Source of the DNA: JANPCX01 sp050916095
GTDB lineage: Bacteria > Pseudomonadota > Gammaproteobacteria > Burkholderiales > Burkholderiaceae_C
DNA length: 64,000 nucleotides
Direction of reading: 5' to 3'
NCBI GenBank assembly: GCA_050916095.1
Contig: CP050901.1
Coordinates: forward strand, 310,001 to 374,000
Shown: piece by piece, positions 53,818 to 63,290 of the stretch
Layout: each line of letters opens with the position of its first letter
How positions within the stretch are numbered: the first letter of the stretch is position 1
Position numbers and translations under genes: made by a program
The notes under the pieces: model-generated
The model's database searches: none
What the model was told of the DNA's origin: nothing
What the model saw: only the letters and a program-made list of their open reading frames with translations

Positions 53818-54402
53818 ATGTTGATCATGATTGACAACTACGACAGCTTCACCTTCAACCTGGTGCAGTACTTTGCAGAACTGGGTGAAGATGTTCGGGT
53901 GTTCCGCAACGACGAAATCACTGTCCAGGGTGTGGCTGAGTTGAAGCCTGACCGGCTGGTGCTCTCGCCCGGCCCATGTTCTCCTGCGGAAGCTGGTATT
54001 TGTATTGAAGCCATTCGATATTTCACCGGCAAGTTGCCGCTGCTGGGGGTGTGTTTGGGTCACCAAAGCATAGGTGCGGCCTTGGGCGGGAAGGTCATCC
54101 GTGCCCAAGTGCAAATGCACGGCAAGGCCAGCACCATACGAACGGACAAACGGGGTGTGTTCAGCGATTTGCCCGAGCAGTTCAGCGTCATTCGTTACCA
54201 CTCCTTGGCGATTGAACGTGAGACGCTGCCTGCCGTACTGGAGGTCAGTGCCACCACGGACGACGGCGAAATCATGGGTGTGCGCCACCGCGAACTGGCC
54301 GGCACGAAAACGCCACTGGAAGGTGTGCAGTTTCACCCCGAGTCCATCCTGACCGAACATGGGCACGCCATGCTGAAAAACTTCTTGGAGCTCAAGCCGT
54401 GA
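53818..54402 (+). CDS. trpG: Anthranilate synthase glutamine amidotransferase component
   Basis: A 194-aa class I glutamine amidotransferase. It opens with MIDNYDSFTFNLVQYF; the nucleophile Cys is in LLGVCLGHQSIG, and the His-Glu pair in GVQFHPESILT. It supplies ammonia to TrpE. It starts one base after the trpE stop. In some relatives it doubles as PabA. Confidence 0.96.
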   Translation: MLIMIDNYDSFTFNLVQYFAELGEDVRVFRNDEITVQGVAELKPDRLVLSPGPCSPAEAGICIEAIRYFTGKLPLLGVCLGHQSIGAALGGKVIRAQVQMHGKASTIRTDKRGVFSDLPEQFSVIRYHSLAIERETLPAVLEVSATTDDGEIMGVRHRELAGTKTPLEGVQFHPESILTEHGHAMLKNFLELKP

Positions 54403-55421
54403 TGCCGATCGTGGATTTACGCAGCGACACCGTTACTCGGCCTACTGCGGGTATGCGCGAGGCGATGATGGCGGCCGAGTTGGGGGACGATGTCTTTGGC
54501 GATGACCCCACGGTGAATGCCTTGCAAGAGCGAATTGCCGCCGACCTTGGCAAAGAAGCTGCGCTTTTCCTGCCTTCTGGAACACAGAGCAATTTGGTGG
54601 CCATCATGAGCCACTGTGCACGTGGTGACGAATACATCGTCGGCCAGCAGGCGCACACCTACCGCTGGGAGGCGGGCGGCGCAGCGGTGCTGGGCAGTGT
54701 GCAGCCCCAGCCCATCGACCATGAAGATGACGGGACTTTGTCATTGGACAAGATTGCCGCCGCCATCAAACCGAACGATGCCCACTTCGCCCCCAGCCGC
54801 TTGCTCTGCCTGGAAAACACCCTGGGTGGCCGGGTCATGCCGCTGACCTATTTACAAGCGGCCACTTCGTTGGCCAAAAGCAAGGGTTTGGCGACGCACC
54901 TGGATGGCGCACGGCTGTTCAACGCGGCGATTGCATCTGGCGAGTCTGCGAAAACCATCGCGGCAGGTTTTGACAGTGTGTCGGTGTGCTTCTCAAAAGG
55001 ATTGGGGGCACCCATCGGTTCGGCCTTGGCGGGCTCGCGTGAGTTCATCCAACGCGCCCACCGCTGGCGAAAAATGGCCGGGGGCGGAATGCGCCAAGCA
55101 GGCTTCTTGGCCGCCGCCGCCGACTATGCGCTGACCCACCATGTGGAGCGTTTGGCGCAGGACCATGCGCTCGCCACTCAAATGGCAATGGCCCTGCAAG
55201 GCATTTCCGGCGTGACGGTGCAAGTGCCGCAAACCAACATTGTCTTTGCCGATCTGGACCCCAGGCTGGGCGATGGGTTGCTCGCGCATTTGAAAGCGCG
55301 AGGTGTCCTTGCCACGGGCTTGTATCGTTTGCGTTTTGTCACGCATTTGGATGTCGATGCCGCTGGCATTGAGCGCGCTGTGGACGCCGTGCGTGACTAC
55401 TGTTTAAAAACCAAAGTTTGA
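54402..55421 (+). CDS. ltaE: Low-specificity L-threonine aldolase
   Basis: A 339-aa PLP enzyme of fold type I. VDLRSDTVTRPT at the start, GDDVFGDDPTVNALQ, PSGTQSNLVAI, THLDGARLFNAA (PLP-contact Asp) and VSVCFSKGLGAPIGSA (PLP lysine in SKG) are clear. It splits threonine or allo-threonine to glycine and acetaldehyde. It overlaps the trpG stop by one base (TGATG), so it is embedded in the trp operon, which is unusual for its function and worth noting. Confidence 0.93.
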   Translation: MPIVDLRSDTVTRPTAGMREAMMAAELGDDVFGDDPTVNALQERIAADLGKEAALFLPSGTQSNLVAIMSHCARGDEYIVGQQAHTYRWEAGGAAVLGSVQPQPIDHEDDGTLSLDKIAAAIKPNDAHFAPSRLLCLENTLGGRVMPLTYLQAATSLAKSKGLATHLDGARLFNAAIASGESAKTIAAGFDSVSVCFSKGLGAPIGSALAGSREFIQRAHRWRKMAGGGMRQAGFLAAAADYALTHHVERLAQDHALATQMAMALQGISGVTVQVPQTNIVFADLDPRLGDGLLAHLKARGVLATGLYRLRFVTHLDVDAAGIERAVDAVRDYCLKTKV

Positions 55422-55434
55422 TTGGAGCACCGCG

Positions 55435-56481
55435 ATGAGCATCACCGACCACGAGGCTTTGGCCCGCGTCATCGAACACCGCGAAATTTTTCATGACGAG
55501 ATGTTGGCGTTGATGCGCCGCATCATGTCCGGCGAGATGTCGCCGGTGATGATGGCAGCGCTGCTGGTGGGCTTGCGAGTGAAGAAGGAAACCATCGGCG
55601 AGATCACCGCCGCAGCGCAAGTGATGCGTGAGTACTCCACCAAAGTGGAGGTGGCCGACCGCCAGCATTTGGTCGATATCGTGGGCACTGGCGGGGATGG
55701 GTCGCACACGTTCAACATCTCCACCTGCACCATGTTTGTGGCTGCTGCGGCAGGCGCACGAGTTAGCAAACATGGAGGCCGCAGCGTTTCCAGCAAATCG
55801 GGCAGTGCCGATGTGCTGGAAGCACTGGGCGTCAAGCTCACCTTGTCGCCCATCCAGATTGCCGACTGCATTGCCGAGACCGGCATCGGTTTCATGTTTG
55901 CGCCCAACCACCATCCAGCGATGAAGAACGTTGCGCCGGTGCGCAAGGAATTGGGTGTGCGCACCCTCTTCAATATCCTGGGGCCGCTCACCAACCCAGC
56001 CTCTGCGCCCAACATCCTGATGGGTGTTTTTCACGCCGATCTGGTGGGCATTCAAGTGCGTGCTTTGCAGCGTCTGGGTGCGGAGCACGCGCTGGTGGTG
56101 TATGGCCGTGACGGGATGGACGAAGTCTCTCTCGGTGCGACGACTCTGGTGGGTGAATTGCGCAACGGCCAAATCAGTGAATATGAGATCCACCCGGAGG
56201 ATTTCGGTTTTTCCATGAGTGGCCAGCGCGCCTTGAAGGTGGACAACCCCGAGCATTCCAAATCGATGTTGATGGCGGTGCTTCGCAACGAGGCCAGCGC
56301 CGCGCGTGACATCGTTTTGCTCAACGCCGGCGTGGCCCTTTATGCGGCCAATGTCGCACCTGATATTGCGCAAGGCGTGAACTTGGCGCGTGAGGCGCTG
56401 GCTTCAGGCCACGCCCTGCAGAAGCTGGAGCAGTTTGTATCGCGCACCCAGACTTTCGCATCGTCGGTCAGCGCACCATGA
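55435..56481 (+). CDS. trpD: Anthranilate phosphoribosyltransferase
   Basis: A 348-aa enzyme. The PRPP loop is GTGGDGSHTFNIST, the anthranilate site KHGGRSVSSKSGSADVLEALG, and the C-terminal half has FNILGPLTNPA and YGRDGMDEVSLGA. It attaches phosphoribose to anthranilate. A GGAG site precedes the ATG, and its stop overlaps trpC (ATGA). Confidence 0.97.
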   Translation: MSITDHEALARVIEHREIFHDEMLALMRRIMSGEMSPVMMAALLVGLRVKKETIGEITAAAQVMREYSTKVEVADRQHLVDIVGTGGDGSHTFNISTCTMFVAAAAGARVSKHGGRSVSSKSGSADVLEALGVKLTLSPIQIADCIAETGIGFMFAPNHHPAMKNVAPVRKELGVRTLFNILGPLTNPASAPNILMGVFHADLVGIQVRALQRLGAEHALVVYGRDGMDEVSLGATTLVGELRNGQISEYEIHPEDFGFSMSGQRALKVDNPEHSKSMLMAVLRNEASAARDIVLLNAGVALYAANVAPDIAQGVNLAREALASGHALQKLEQFVSRTQTFASSVSAP

Positions 56482-57266
56482 GTGACATCCTTAACAAAAT
56501 CGTGGCCGTCAAACACGACGAAATTCGTGCCGCCCGGGCCCATCGTGATCTGGTCAGTCTGCGCCGTGATGCAGAGTCCTTGGGTGGCCAGCGTGATTTC
56601 GTTCAAGCGATGCGTACGCGCATCACGCAGGGTGACGCAGCCGTCATTGCCGAAGTCAAAAAGGCCAGCCCGAGCAAAGGCGTGTTGCGCGAGCGTTTTG
56701 TGCCAGCCGAGATCGCAAGCAGTTACGCCGAACACGGTGCAGCCTGTTTGAGCGTGCTCACCGACGAATCCTTTTTCCAAGGCTCTGCCGCCTACTTGCA
56801 ACAAGCGCGCGCCGCTTGTGCTTTGCCCGTGCTGCGCAAAGACTTCATGGTCGATGCCTACCAGGTGTTCGAGGCCCGTGCCATGGGGGCCGACTGCATC
56901 TTGCTCATCGCGGCCTGCCTGGACGATGCGCTGATGTCAGACCTGGAAGCGCAAGCGCTGGAGCTGGGCATGGCCGTGCTGGTGGAAGTGCACGATGGGT
57001 TTGAGTTGGATCGCGCTTTGCGCTTAAAAACGCCGCTGGTGGGCATCAACAACCGTAACTTGCGCAGCTTTGAAGTCAGTTTGGACGTGACGCTGGGGCT
57101 TTTGGCGCAGGTGCCGGCGGACCGCTTGCTGGTGACGGAAAGCGGTATTTTGCAAAAAGCCGATGTGCAGCGCATGCGTGCCGCACAAGTGCACGCCTTT
57201 TTGGTGGGCGAAGCCTTCATGCGCGCCGACAACCCGGGACTCGCCTTGGTGGCGCTCTTCGGATGA
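56478..57266 (+). CDS. trpC: Indole-3-glycerol phosphate synthase
   Basis: A 262-aa TIM-barrel enzyme. VIAEVKKASPSKG (catalytic Lys), LRKDFMVDAYQVFEARAMGAD, LVGINNRNLRSFEV and LVTESGI follow the family order. It forms indole-glycerol phosphate. It is not fused to TrpF. It overlaps both trpD and the next gene by ATGA junctions. Confidence 0.97.
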   Translation: MSDILNKIVAVKHDEIRAARAHRDLVSLRRDAESLGGQRDFVQAMRTRITQGDAAVIAEVKKASPSKGVLRERFVPAEIASSYAEHGAACLSVLTDESFFQGSAAYLQQARAACALPVLRKDFMVDAYQVFEARAMGADCILLIAACLDDALMSDLEAQALELGMAVLVEVHDGFELDRALRLKTPLVGINNRNLRSFEVSLDVTLGLLAQVPADRLLVTESGILQKADVQRMRAAQVHAFLVGEAFMRADNPGLALVALFG

Positions 57267-57928
57267 GCTGGTGGCCCGCCAGCGAGTTGCTGACCCGATT
57301 CCATGTGTGGGGACGGTTTTACGAAGCCACCATCGCCGGAACGCCTGAGCGACTGCGCAGCCACCTGGAGCTTTTCCCGGTGGATTGGAGTCCCGAACAA
57401 GCCATCAACGCACCCGCTGACTTGGTTGTGGTGATGATGAATCCCGGGTCGTCACAGCCTTTGCCCAGTATGGACAGTCACGACGGTTTTGTGCCGACGC
57501 GTCCAGACAACACGCAGTACCAAATACTGCGCTTGATGCTCCGGGCCCAAGCCAAGGGCAAAACATGGCGGCACGCCCGGGTGTTGAACTTGTCGGATTT
57601 GCGCACACCCAAAAGCGCCGAGCTTTTCGTCAAGCTGGGGAAGTACGCTGCGGACCCCAGCCACTCCATGTTCTCCCCCGAGCGTCAAGTCGAACTGATT
57701 CAAGCTTTGGGACCCACTGCCACCCCGGTATTGCGCGCCTGGGGCTTGAACCCGACCCTGCAACCATTGGCGCAACAAGCGCTGAGCGCCATGAACGGCC
57801 ACCCGATTTTGGGTATTCCCGAGGGTTTGACGGCTTTTCGTCACCCCCTGCCGCAGCGGGCCGACCTGCAAAAAATTTGGCTGGATCAGGTTTCAGCCCA
57901 GGTTGAGGCGGGGTGCCGCATTCCGTAA
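57263..57928 (+). CDS. DUF1643-like protein
   Basis: A 221-aa soluble protein. VVVMMNPGSSQP resembles the MNPS motif of DUF1643, followed by RPDNTQYQILRLM, VLNLSDLRTPKSAE and a C-terminal PLPQRADL segment. The function is unknown. Its ATG overlaps the trpC stop (ATGA), so it is the last gene of the trp transcription unit. It has no signal or membrane segment. Confidence 0.7.
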   Translation: MSWWPASELLTRFHVWGRFYEATIAGTPERLRSHLELFPVDWSPEQAINAPADLVVVMMNPGSSQPLPSMDSHDGFVPTRPDNTQYQILRLMLRAQAKGKTWRHARVLNLSDLRTPKSAELFVKLGKYAADPSHSMFSPERQVELIQALGPTATPVLRAWGLNPTLQPLAQQALSAMNGHPILGIPEGLTAFRHPLPQRADLQKIWLDQVSAQVEAGCRIP

Positions 57929-57971
57929 CTTGCCCAAGTCTGCGCAGGGGTGCTATACTAGAAGGCTAGCC

Positions 57972-58057
57972 GGAGGGGTGCCCGAGTGGCTAAAGGGGGC
58001 AGACTGTAAATCTGTTGGCTTACGCCTACGCTGGTTCGAATCCAGCCTCCTCCACCA
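57972..58057 (+). tRNA. tRNA-Tyr (GTA)
   Basis: 86 bases including encoded CCA. The acceptor GGAGGGG pairs with the CCTCC end, the anticodon loop is CTGTAAA, a long variable arm is present as in class II tRNAs, and the T-loop reads GGTTCGAATCC. Confidence 0.96.
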
Positions 58058-58108
58058 GGCGAGACCTGATTTTTTGAGGTTGAAAGTGATGTGAAGTGGG
58101 GCTCCCGA

Positions 58109-58182
58109 GCGGGAGTAGTTCAATGGTAGAACCCTAGCCTTCCAAGCTAATGACGCGGGTTCGATTCCCGTCTCCCGCTCCA
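58109..58182 (+). tRNA. tRNA-Gly (TCC)
   Basis: 74 bases including CCA. Acceptor GCGGGAG/CTCCCGC, anticodon loop CTTCCAA, T-loop GGTTCGATTCC. Confidence 0.96.
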
Positions 58183-58279
58183 GGATTGATGGGTTGCCTG
58201 CTGGTAGAGGTTTGATTGAATTGGAAGGGTCAAGCCTGTGCCTGCATGCAACGTTGTGTGTTGGTTGGTTTTGTGTGTC

Positions 58280-58354
<75 letters not shown>

Positions 58355-58413
58355 GAATTTGTGTTTTTTGAATCCTTTTTCGAACATTTTTCTCGCGATT
58401 TGAGGAGCTGAGC

Positions 58414-59604
58414 ATGGCAAAAGGCAAATTTGAACGTACCAAGCCCCACGTGAACGTGGGCACGATTGGGCACGTGGACCACGGCAAGACCACGCTGACA
58501 GCGGCCATCACGACGATTTTGGCCAGCAAGTTCGGCGGCGAGGCCAAGGCCTACGACCAGATTGACGCGGCACCCGAAGAAAAAGCGCGCGGCATCACCA
58601 TCAACACCGCCCACGTTGAGTACGAAACAGCCACCCGCCACTATGCACACGTCGACTGCCCTGGGCACGCCGACTATGTGAAGAACATGATTACTGGTGC
58701 TGCACAGATGGACGGCGCTATTTTGGTGTGCTCGGCCGCTGACGGCCCCATGCCACAAACCCGTGAGCACATCCTCTTGGCTCGCCAAGTGGGCGTGCCT
58801 TACATCATTGTCTTTCTCAACAAGTGCGACATGGTCGATGACGCCGAGCTCCTGGAGCTGGTGGAAATGGAAGTGCGCGAGCTGCTCGACAAATACGACT
58901 TCCCTGGCGACAAAACCCCCATCGTTCACGGCAGCGCCAAGCTCGCCATGGAGGGTGACAAAGGCGAACTCGGCGAAGGCGCCATTTTGAAGTTGGCCGA
59001 TGCGCTGGACAGCTACATCCCTACACCTGAGCGTGCAGTCGACGGTGCATTCCTGATGCCTGTCGAAGACGTTTTCTCCATCTCTGGTCGCGGCACCGTG
59101 GTGACGGGCCGTATTGAGCGCGGCATCATCAAAGTCGGCGAAGAAATCGAAATCGTCGGCATCACCGCCACCCAAAAGACCACCTGCACCGGCGTGGAAA
59201 TGTTCCGCAAGCTGCTCGACCAAGGTCAAGCTGGCGACAACGTCGGTATCTTGTTGCGCGGCACCAAGCGCGAAGACGTGCAGCGCGGCCAAGTGCTGTG
59301 CAAACCCGCCAGCGTCAAGCCCCACACCCACTTCACCGCTGAGATCTACGTCTTGAGCAAAGACGAAGGTGGTCGTCACACGCCATTCTTCAACAACTAC
59401 CGTCCCCAGTTCTACTTCCGCACCACGGACGTGACCGGCGCGGTCGAGCTGCCCAAAGACAAAGAGATGGTCATGCCCGGCGACAACGTCAGCATCACCG
59501 TCAAGCTGATCAACCCGATCGCGATGGAAGAAGGTCTGCGCTTCGCCATTCGTGAAGGTGGTCGTACCGTCGGTGCGGGTGTCGTGGCTAAGATCATTGA
59601 GTGA
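58414..59604 (+). CDS. tuf: Elongation factor Tu
   Basis: A 396-aa GTPase delivering aminoacyl-tRNA to the ribosome. GHVDHGKTT (P-loop), DCPGHADYVKNM and NKCDMVDD are the G motifs, followed by the two beta-barrel domains. A GGAG site precedes the ATG. It follows tRNA-Thr and precedes tRNA-Trp and secE, the tufB position. An identical second copy is expected near fusA elsewhere. Confidence 0.99.
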   Translation: MAKGKFERTKPHVNVGTIGHVDHGKTTLTAAITTILASKFGGEAKAYDQIDAAPEEKARGITINTAHVEYETATRHYAHVDCPGHADYVKNMITGAAQMDGAILVCSAADGPMPQTREHILLARQVGVPYIIVFLNKCDMVDDAELLELVEMEVRELLDKYDFPGDKTPIVHGSAKLAMEGDKGELGEGAILKLADALDSYIPTPERAVDGAFLMPVEDVFSISGRGTVVTGRIERGIIKVGEEIEIVGITATQKTTCTGVEMFRKLLDQGQAGDNVGILLRGTKREDVQRGQVLCKPASVKPHTHFTAEIYVLSKDEGGRHTPFFNNYRPQFYFRTTDVTGAVELPKDKEMVMPGDNVSITVKLINPIAMEEGLRFAIREGGRTVGAGVVAKIIE

Positions 59605-59733
59605 TTTTTGATTAATTCCTGGTGCCCGCGTGGTGCCAGGGATCGTCTGTTCGGACCCAGGCGCTGGCTCTCAAAAGGAGTCGGCGCTTTGAAGTCTCAA
59701 AGTTTGAAGTTTTGATATCTGGTTTGAATCGTT

Positions 59734-59809
59734 AGGGGCGTAGCTCAATTGGCAGAGCGCTGGTCTCCAAAACCAGAGGTTGGGGGTTCGATGCCCTCCG
59801 CCCCTGCCA
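59734..59809 (+). tRNA. tRNA-Trp (CCA)
   Basis: 76 bases including the CCA end. Acceptor AGGGGCG, anticodon loop TCTCCAAAA, T-loop GGTTCGATGCC. The flanks (59605-59733 and 59810-60007) hold no other gene. Confidence 0.96.
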
Positions 59810-60007
59810 AGTCTTCTTGTGACATGGAAGGCTGGTGGCTAACGGTTCAAGGTTGTTGGCAGCTGCAGTCCGCAATGCACCAAAGTGTGCGCAAGCGTGC
59901 TGTTGGTGACAACGATCTGCCTTGATATTGATGCTGAAGACGGTAGTTTTTGCCTTGGAGTGGCCGTGTAAGGTGCTGCTCTCTTGGTCAGTTGAAATAG
60001 AGAACAC

Positions 60008-60391
60008 ATGTCCAACACTTCTGTAGAAACCATTTCCACAGGCGCTGACAAAGCCAAGCTGGTGGCCAGTGCGGTGCTGGCTGCAGCCGCCGTGGCGGCG
60101 TTTTATGTCTTGGGCAAACAAGACCTGTGGTTGCGTGTGTTTGCCATGCTCGGTTTGTTGGTCGTCGCTGCTGCTGTGTTTTTTGTCTCCGAGCCCGGAA
60201 AACAGCTCATTGCTTATGGCCGCGATTCGGTGCGCGAAGTTCGTAAAGTTGTTTGGCCCACGCGAAAAGAGGCTGGACAAATGACGCTCTATGTGTTCGC
60301 TTTCGTTTTTGTGATGGCGCTATTTTTGTGGGTGACGGACAAAACCGTGGAGTGGGTCCTTTACGACCTGGTGTTGGGTTGGAAGCGTTGA
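60008..60391 (+). CDS. secE: Preprotein translocase subunit SecE
   Basis: A 127-aa protein with three helices as in the E. coli-length form. The conserved cytoplasmic segment VREVRKVVWPTRKEAGQMT precedes the last helix. It clamps SecY in the translocon. It lies ten bases before nusG. Confidence 0.95.
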   Translation: MSNTSVETISTGADKAKLVASAVLAAAAVAAFYVLGKQDLWLRVFAMLGLLVVAAAVFFVSEPGKQLIAYGRDSVREVRKVVWPTRKEAGQMTLYVFAFVFVMALFLWVTDKTVEWVLYDLVLGWKR

Positions 60392-60401
60392 GGACCAAGA
60401 C

Positions 60402-61001
60402 ATGAGCGATCAAAACCTGCTGCCTGAGGCTGTACCTGAGGCGTTATCCGCCTCGTTGGCACCCGCTTCCAACAAACGTTGGTATGTGGTGCATGCTTAT
60501 TCGGGCATGGAGAAGGCCGTCGAGCGCAATTTGCGTGAGCGCATTGACCGCTCCGGCATGCAAGACAAGTTTGGCCGCATCTTGGTGCCGATGGAAGAAG
60601 TGGTTGAGCTCAAGAACGGCAAGAAGTCTGTGACCGAGAGACGTTTCTTTCCTGGTTACGTGCTGGTTGAAATGGAAATGGCCGACGACTCTTGGCATTT
60701 GGTGAAGCACACCAACAAGGTCACCGGTTTTGTCGGCGGCGCCAAAAACCGTCCGGCTCCCATCTCGGAAGCCGAGGTCATGAAGATCGTCAGCCAAATG
60801 CAAGAGGGCATTGAAAAGCCTCGGCCCAAGGTGGAGTGGTCTGTGGGCGAAATGGTTCGAGTCAAAGAAGGTCCATTCACCGACTTCAACGGTGCTGTCG
60901 AGGACGTGAATTACGACAAGTCCAAAGTCCGCGTATCGGTCACGATTTTTGGTCGTGCAACGCCTGTGGAATTGGATTTCGGACAGGTTGAAAAGGTTTG
61001 A
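60402..61001 (+). CDS. nusG: Transcription termination/antitermination factor NusG
   Basis: A 199-aa protein. The NGN domain starts at KRWYVVHAYSGMEKAVERNL, with FPGYVLVEMEM and VGGAKNRPAPIS; the C-terminal KOW domain reads VKEGPFTDFNGAVEDVNYDK. It binds RNA polymerase, Rho and ribosomal S10. Standard length and position after secE. Confidence 0.97.
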   Translation: MSDQNLLPEAVPEALSASLAPASNKRWYVVHAYSGMEKAVERNLRERIDRSGMQDKFGRILVPMEEVVELKNGKKSVTERRFFPGYVLVEMEMADDSWHLVKHTNKVTGFVGGAKNRPAPISEAEVMKIVSQMQEGIEKPRPKVEWSVGEMVRVKEGPFTDFNGAVEDVNYDKSKVRVSVTIFGRATPVELDFGQVEKV

Positions 61002-61056
61002 TGATGAAATCATCAGACCTTTCGCCGATCATTTGTTTTGCGTTTGTATTGAGACA

Positions 61057-61087
61057 AAAAGTCTGACGATTTCATCGTCAGACTTTT
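61057..61087 (+). terminator. Rho-independent-type terminator after nusG
   Basis: AAAAGTCTGACGAT and its exact inverse, with a TTC loop, form a 14-bp stem with an AAAA/TTTT base. It separates secE-nusG from the rplK operon; the remaining 200 bases to rplK should hold that operon's promoter and leader. Confidence 0.8.
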
Positions 61088-61293
61088 CACCAAAGGCCCG
61101 AAGGGCCGGCAGGTAAAAGGTTAGAACGAGCCGGTGTGTGCTCATGTTGGTTTAAACGCTGACAAACAACGCACCCGTTGCTGCTGGTGACGAGATACCG
61201 GCAAGAGGAGCCCCAGTAACCAATCTTGGGCGTTTGAACTCAAGGGCCGCTTAACGTGCAAGCGTCGCGTGGTTCGATTTAAAGAAGTGAAAC

Positions 61294-61725
61294 ATGGCAA
61301 AGAAAATCGTCGGCTTTATCAAGCTGCAAGTACCGGCCGGTAAGGCCAACCCCTCGCCACCGATCGGCCCAGCTCTGGGTCAGCGCGGCCTCAACATCAT
61401 GGAGTTCTGCAAGGCATTCAATGCCCAGACCCAAGGCGTTGAACCCGGCCTGATGCTGCCGGTGGTGATTACCGCTTTCGCGGACAAATCCTTCACCTTC
61501 ATTCTGAAGACGCCCCCAGCCACCGTGCTGATCAAGAAGGCCATCAAGTTGGACAAGGGCTCGCCCCGCGCTAACTCGCAAAAGGTGGGCAAACTCACCC
61601 GCGCCCAGATTGAAGAAATCGCCAATATCAAGTTGAAAGACTTGACCGCGGCCAACCTGGATGCGGCAGTTCGCACCATCGCTGGGTCTGCCCGGTCCAT
61701 GGGCGTGACGGTCGAAGGAGTCTAA
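61294..61725 (+). CDS. rplK: 50S ribosomal protein L11
   Basis: 143 aa, full length. IKLQVPAGKANPSPPIGPAL at the N-terminus and the C-terminal rRNA-binding domain ending ARSMGVTVEGV. Three bases before rplA. Confidence 0.98.
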   Translation: MAKKIVGFIKLQVPAGKANPSPPIGPALGQRGLNIMEFCKAFNAQTQGVEPGLMLPVVITAFADKSFTFILKTPPATVLIKKAIKLDKGSPRANSQKVGKLTRAQIEEIANIKLKDLTAANLDAAVRTIAGSARSMGVTVEGV

Positions 61726-61728
61726 AGA

Positions 61729-62436
61729 ATGCCTAAGCTCACAAAAAAACAAAAAGCGCTGGTCGGCAAAGTCGACAGCCTGAAGCTCTATGCCATTGAC
61801 AACGCGCTGAGCATTGTCAAAGAGTGCGCCACTGCCAAATTCGATGAGTCCATCGACGTGGCGGTGCAGCTCGGCATTGACGCCAAAAAATCTGACCAAG
61901 TGGTGCGTGGTGCCGTGGTGTTGCCTAACGGCACCGGCAAAACCAAACGTGTGGCCGTGTTCGCTCAAGGTGCCAAGGCTGAAGAAGCCAAGGCAGCTGG
62001 TGCTGACATCGTTGGCATGGAAGACCTGGCCGAACAAATCAAGGCCGGCAACATGAACTTCGACGTGGTGATCGCATCCCCTGACACGATGCGCATCGTT
62101 GGTACCTTGGGTCAAGTGCTGGGCCCCCGCGGCCTGATGCCTAACCCGAAGGTCGGTACCGTGACCCCTGATGTCGCTCAAGCCGTTCGTAATGCCAAAG
62201 CTGGCCAGGTGCAATTCCGTGTCGACAAAGCCGGCATCGTGCACAGCACGATTGGTCGCCGCTCGTTTGATTCGGACAAGCTCGTCGGCAATTTGCGCGC
62301 GCTGATCGAAGCTTTGAACAAAGCCAAGCCTGCATCGAGCAAGGGTGTTTACCTGCGCAAGGTGGCGGTCTCCTCCACCATGGGCGTGGGCGCCCGTGTG
62401 GACGTGGCGTCGATCAACGCACAAGCACAGAACTAA
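61729..62436 (+). CDS. rplA: 50S ribosomal protein L1
   Basis: 235 aa. It has the signature GPRGLMPNPKVGTV, and VDKAGIVHSTIGRRSF near the C-terminus. L1 also represses its own operon in other bacteria by binding the mRNA leader upstream of rplK. Co-transcribed with rplK. Confidence 0.98.
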   Translation: MPKLTKKQKALVGKVDSLKLYAIDNALSIVKECATAKFDESIDVAVQLGIDAKKSDQVVRGAVVLPNGTGKTKRVAVFAQGAKAEEAKAAGADIVGMEDLAEQIKAGNMNFDVVIASPDTMRIVGTLGQVLGPRGLMPNPKVGTVTPDVAQAVRNAKAGQVQFRVDKAGIVHSTIGRRSFDSDKLVGNLRALIEALNKAKPASSKGVYLRKVAVSSTMGVGARVDVASINAQAQN

Positions 62437-62710
62437 AGCAATGCAGGGCAAGCGCTGGTCTGGCGCTTGCCCGAAGAGTTTGGTGGACTGAGGGCGAGAG
62501 TTCTCAGGTCATCCAAGACCGCAGGTGCGACCAGCAGGTCGCTTAATCGAGAGCCAGGTGCAAACCGAACTCGAAGCCCGCGCAGATGGCGATCCCACTG
62601 ATCAAGGAACTCAAATTCCTGAAAGCAGAGGTCGCTGATTCGTGGTGTGTTTGGAGATTGCCGTGTTGCAAAAGCGGTGGTCAAAGAACACGTGATGTGA
62701 GGAGAAGACC
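62437..62710 (+). promoter_or_regulatory. rplJL leader (L10 autoregulatory region) with hairpin
   Basis: The 274 bases between rplA and rplJ hold a perfect 10-bp hairpin, GGGCAAGCGC/GCGCTTGCCC, at 62446-62472 without a U-run, and further weaker stems. By position this should be the L10(L12)4-binding leader and may include a promoter. Assignment is by context. Confidence 0.5.
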
Positions 62711-63217
62711 TTGAGTCTCAATCGCAACGAGAAAGCAGCCGTAGTGACGGATGTGGCAGCCCAAGTGGCACGCTCGCAAACGCTCGCGCTGGCCGAATAC
62801 CGTGGCCTCACCGTGGCTCACTTGGACGCGCTGCGTAAGCAGGCGCGCGACAAAGGCGTGTACCTTCATGTATTGAAGAACACCCTGGCTCGCCGCGCTG
62901 TGGCTGGCACGCCGTTTGAAGTGGCCGCTGAGAGCATGGTCGGTCCGCTGATCTATGGTTTTTCAGAAGACGCCATTGCTGCGGCCAAAGTCATCGCTGA
63001 CTTCGCCAAAGGCAATGACAAGTTGATCGTCAAAGGTGGAGCCTTCGGTGGCAAAGCACTCAATGCTGATGGCGTAAAAGCCTTGGCTGCTGTGCCCAGC
63101 AAAGAAGTGCTGCTCACCCAAGTGGCTGGTTTGCTGCAGTCGCCCATTGCCCGCTTCGCGCGCGTGCTGGGTGCAGTGGCTGCCGCCAAGGCCGGCCCAG
63201 CCGAAGCCGCCGCTTGA
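62711..63217 (+). CDS. rplJ: 50S ribosomal protein L10
   Basis: 168 aa. SLNRNEKAAVVTDVAAQVAR, LAEYRGLTVAHLDALRKQAR and LKNTLARRAVAGTPFE are the family landmarks; the C-terminal helix binds L7/L12 dimers. The start is TTG at 62711, supported by a GGAG site and by the conserved N-terminus. Confidence 0.97.
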   Translation: MSLNRNEKAAVVTDVAAQVARSQTLALAEYRGLTVAHLDALRKQARDKGVYLHVLKNTLARRAVAGTPFEVAAESMVGPLIYGFSEDAIAAAKVIADFAKGNDKLIVKGGAFGGKALNADGVKALAAVPSKEVLLTQVAGLLQSPIARFARVLGAVAAAKAGPAEAAA

Positions 63218-63290
63218 TCCTGACAACGCATCCTGGCGTTTCAAACTCGCGTTTCAAACAATTCAACCTCTGTATTGAAAGATATTCAAA

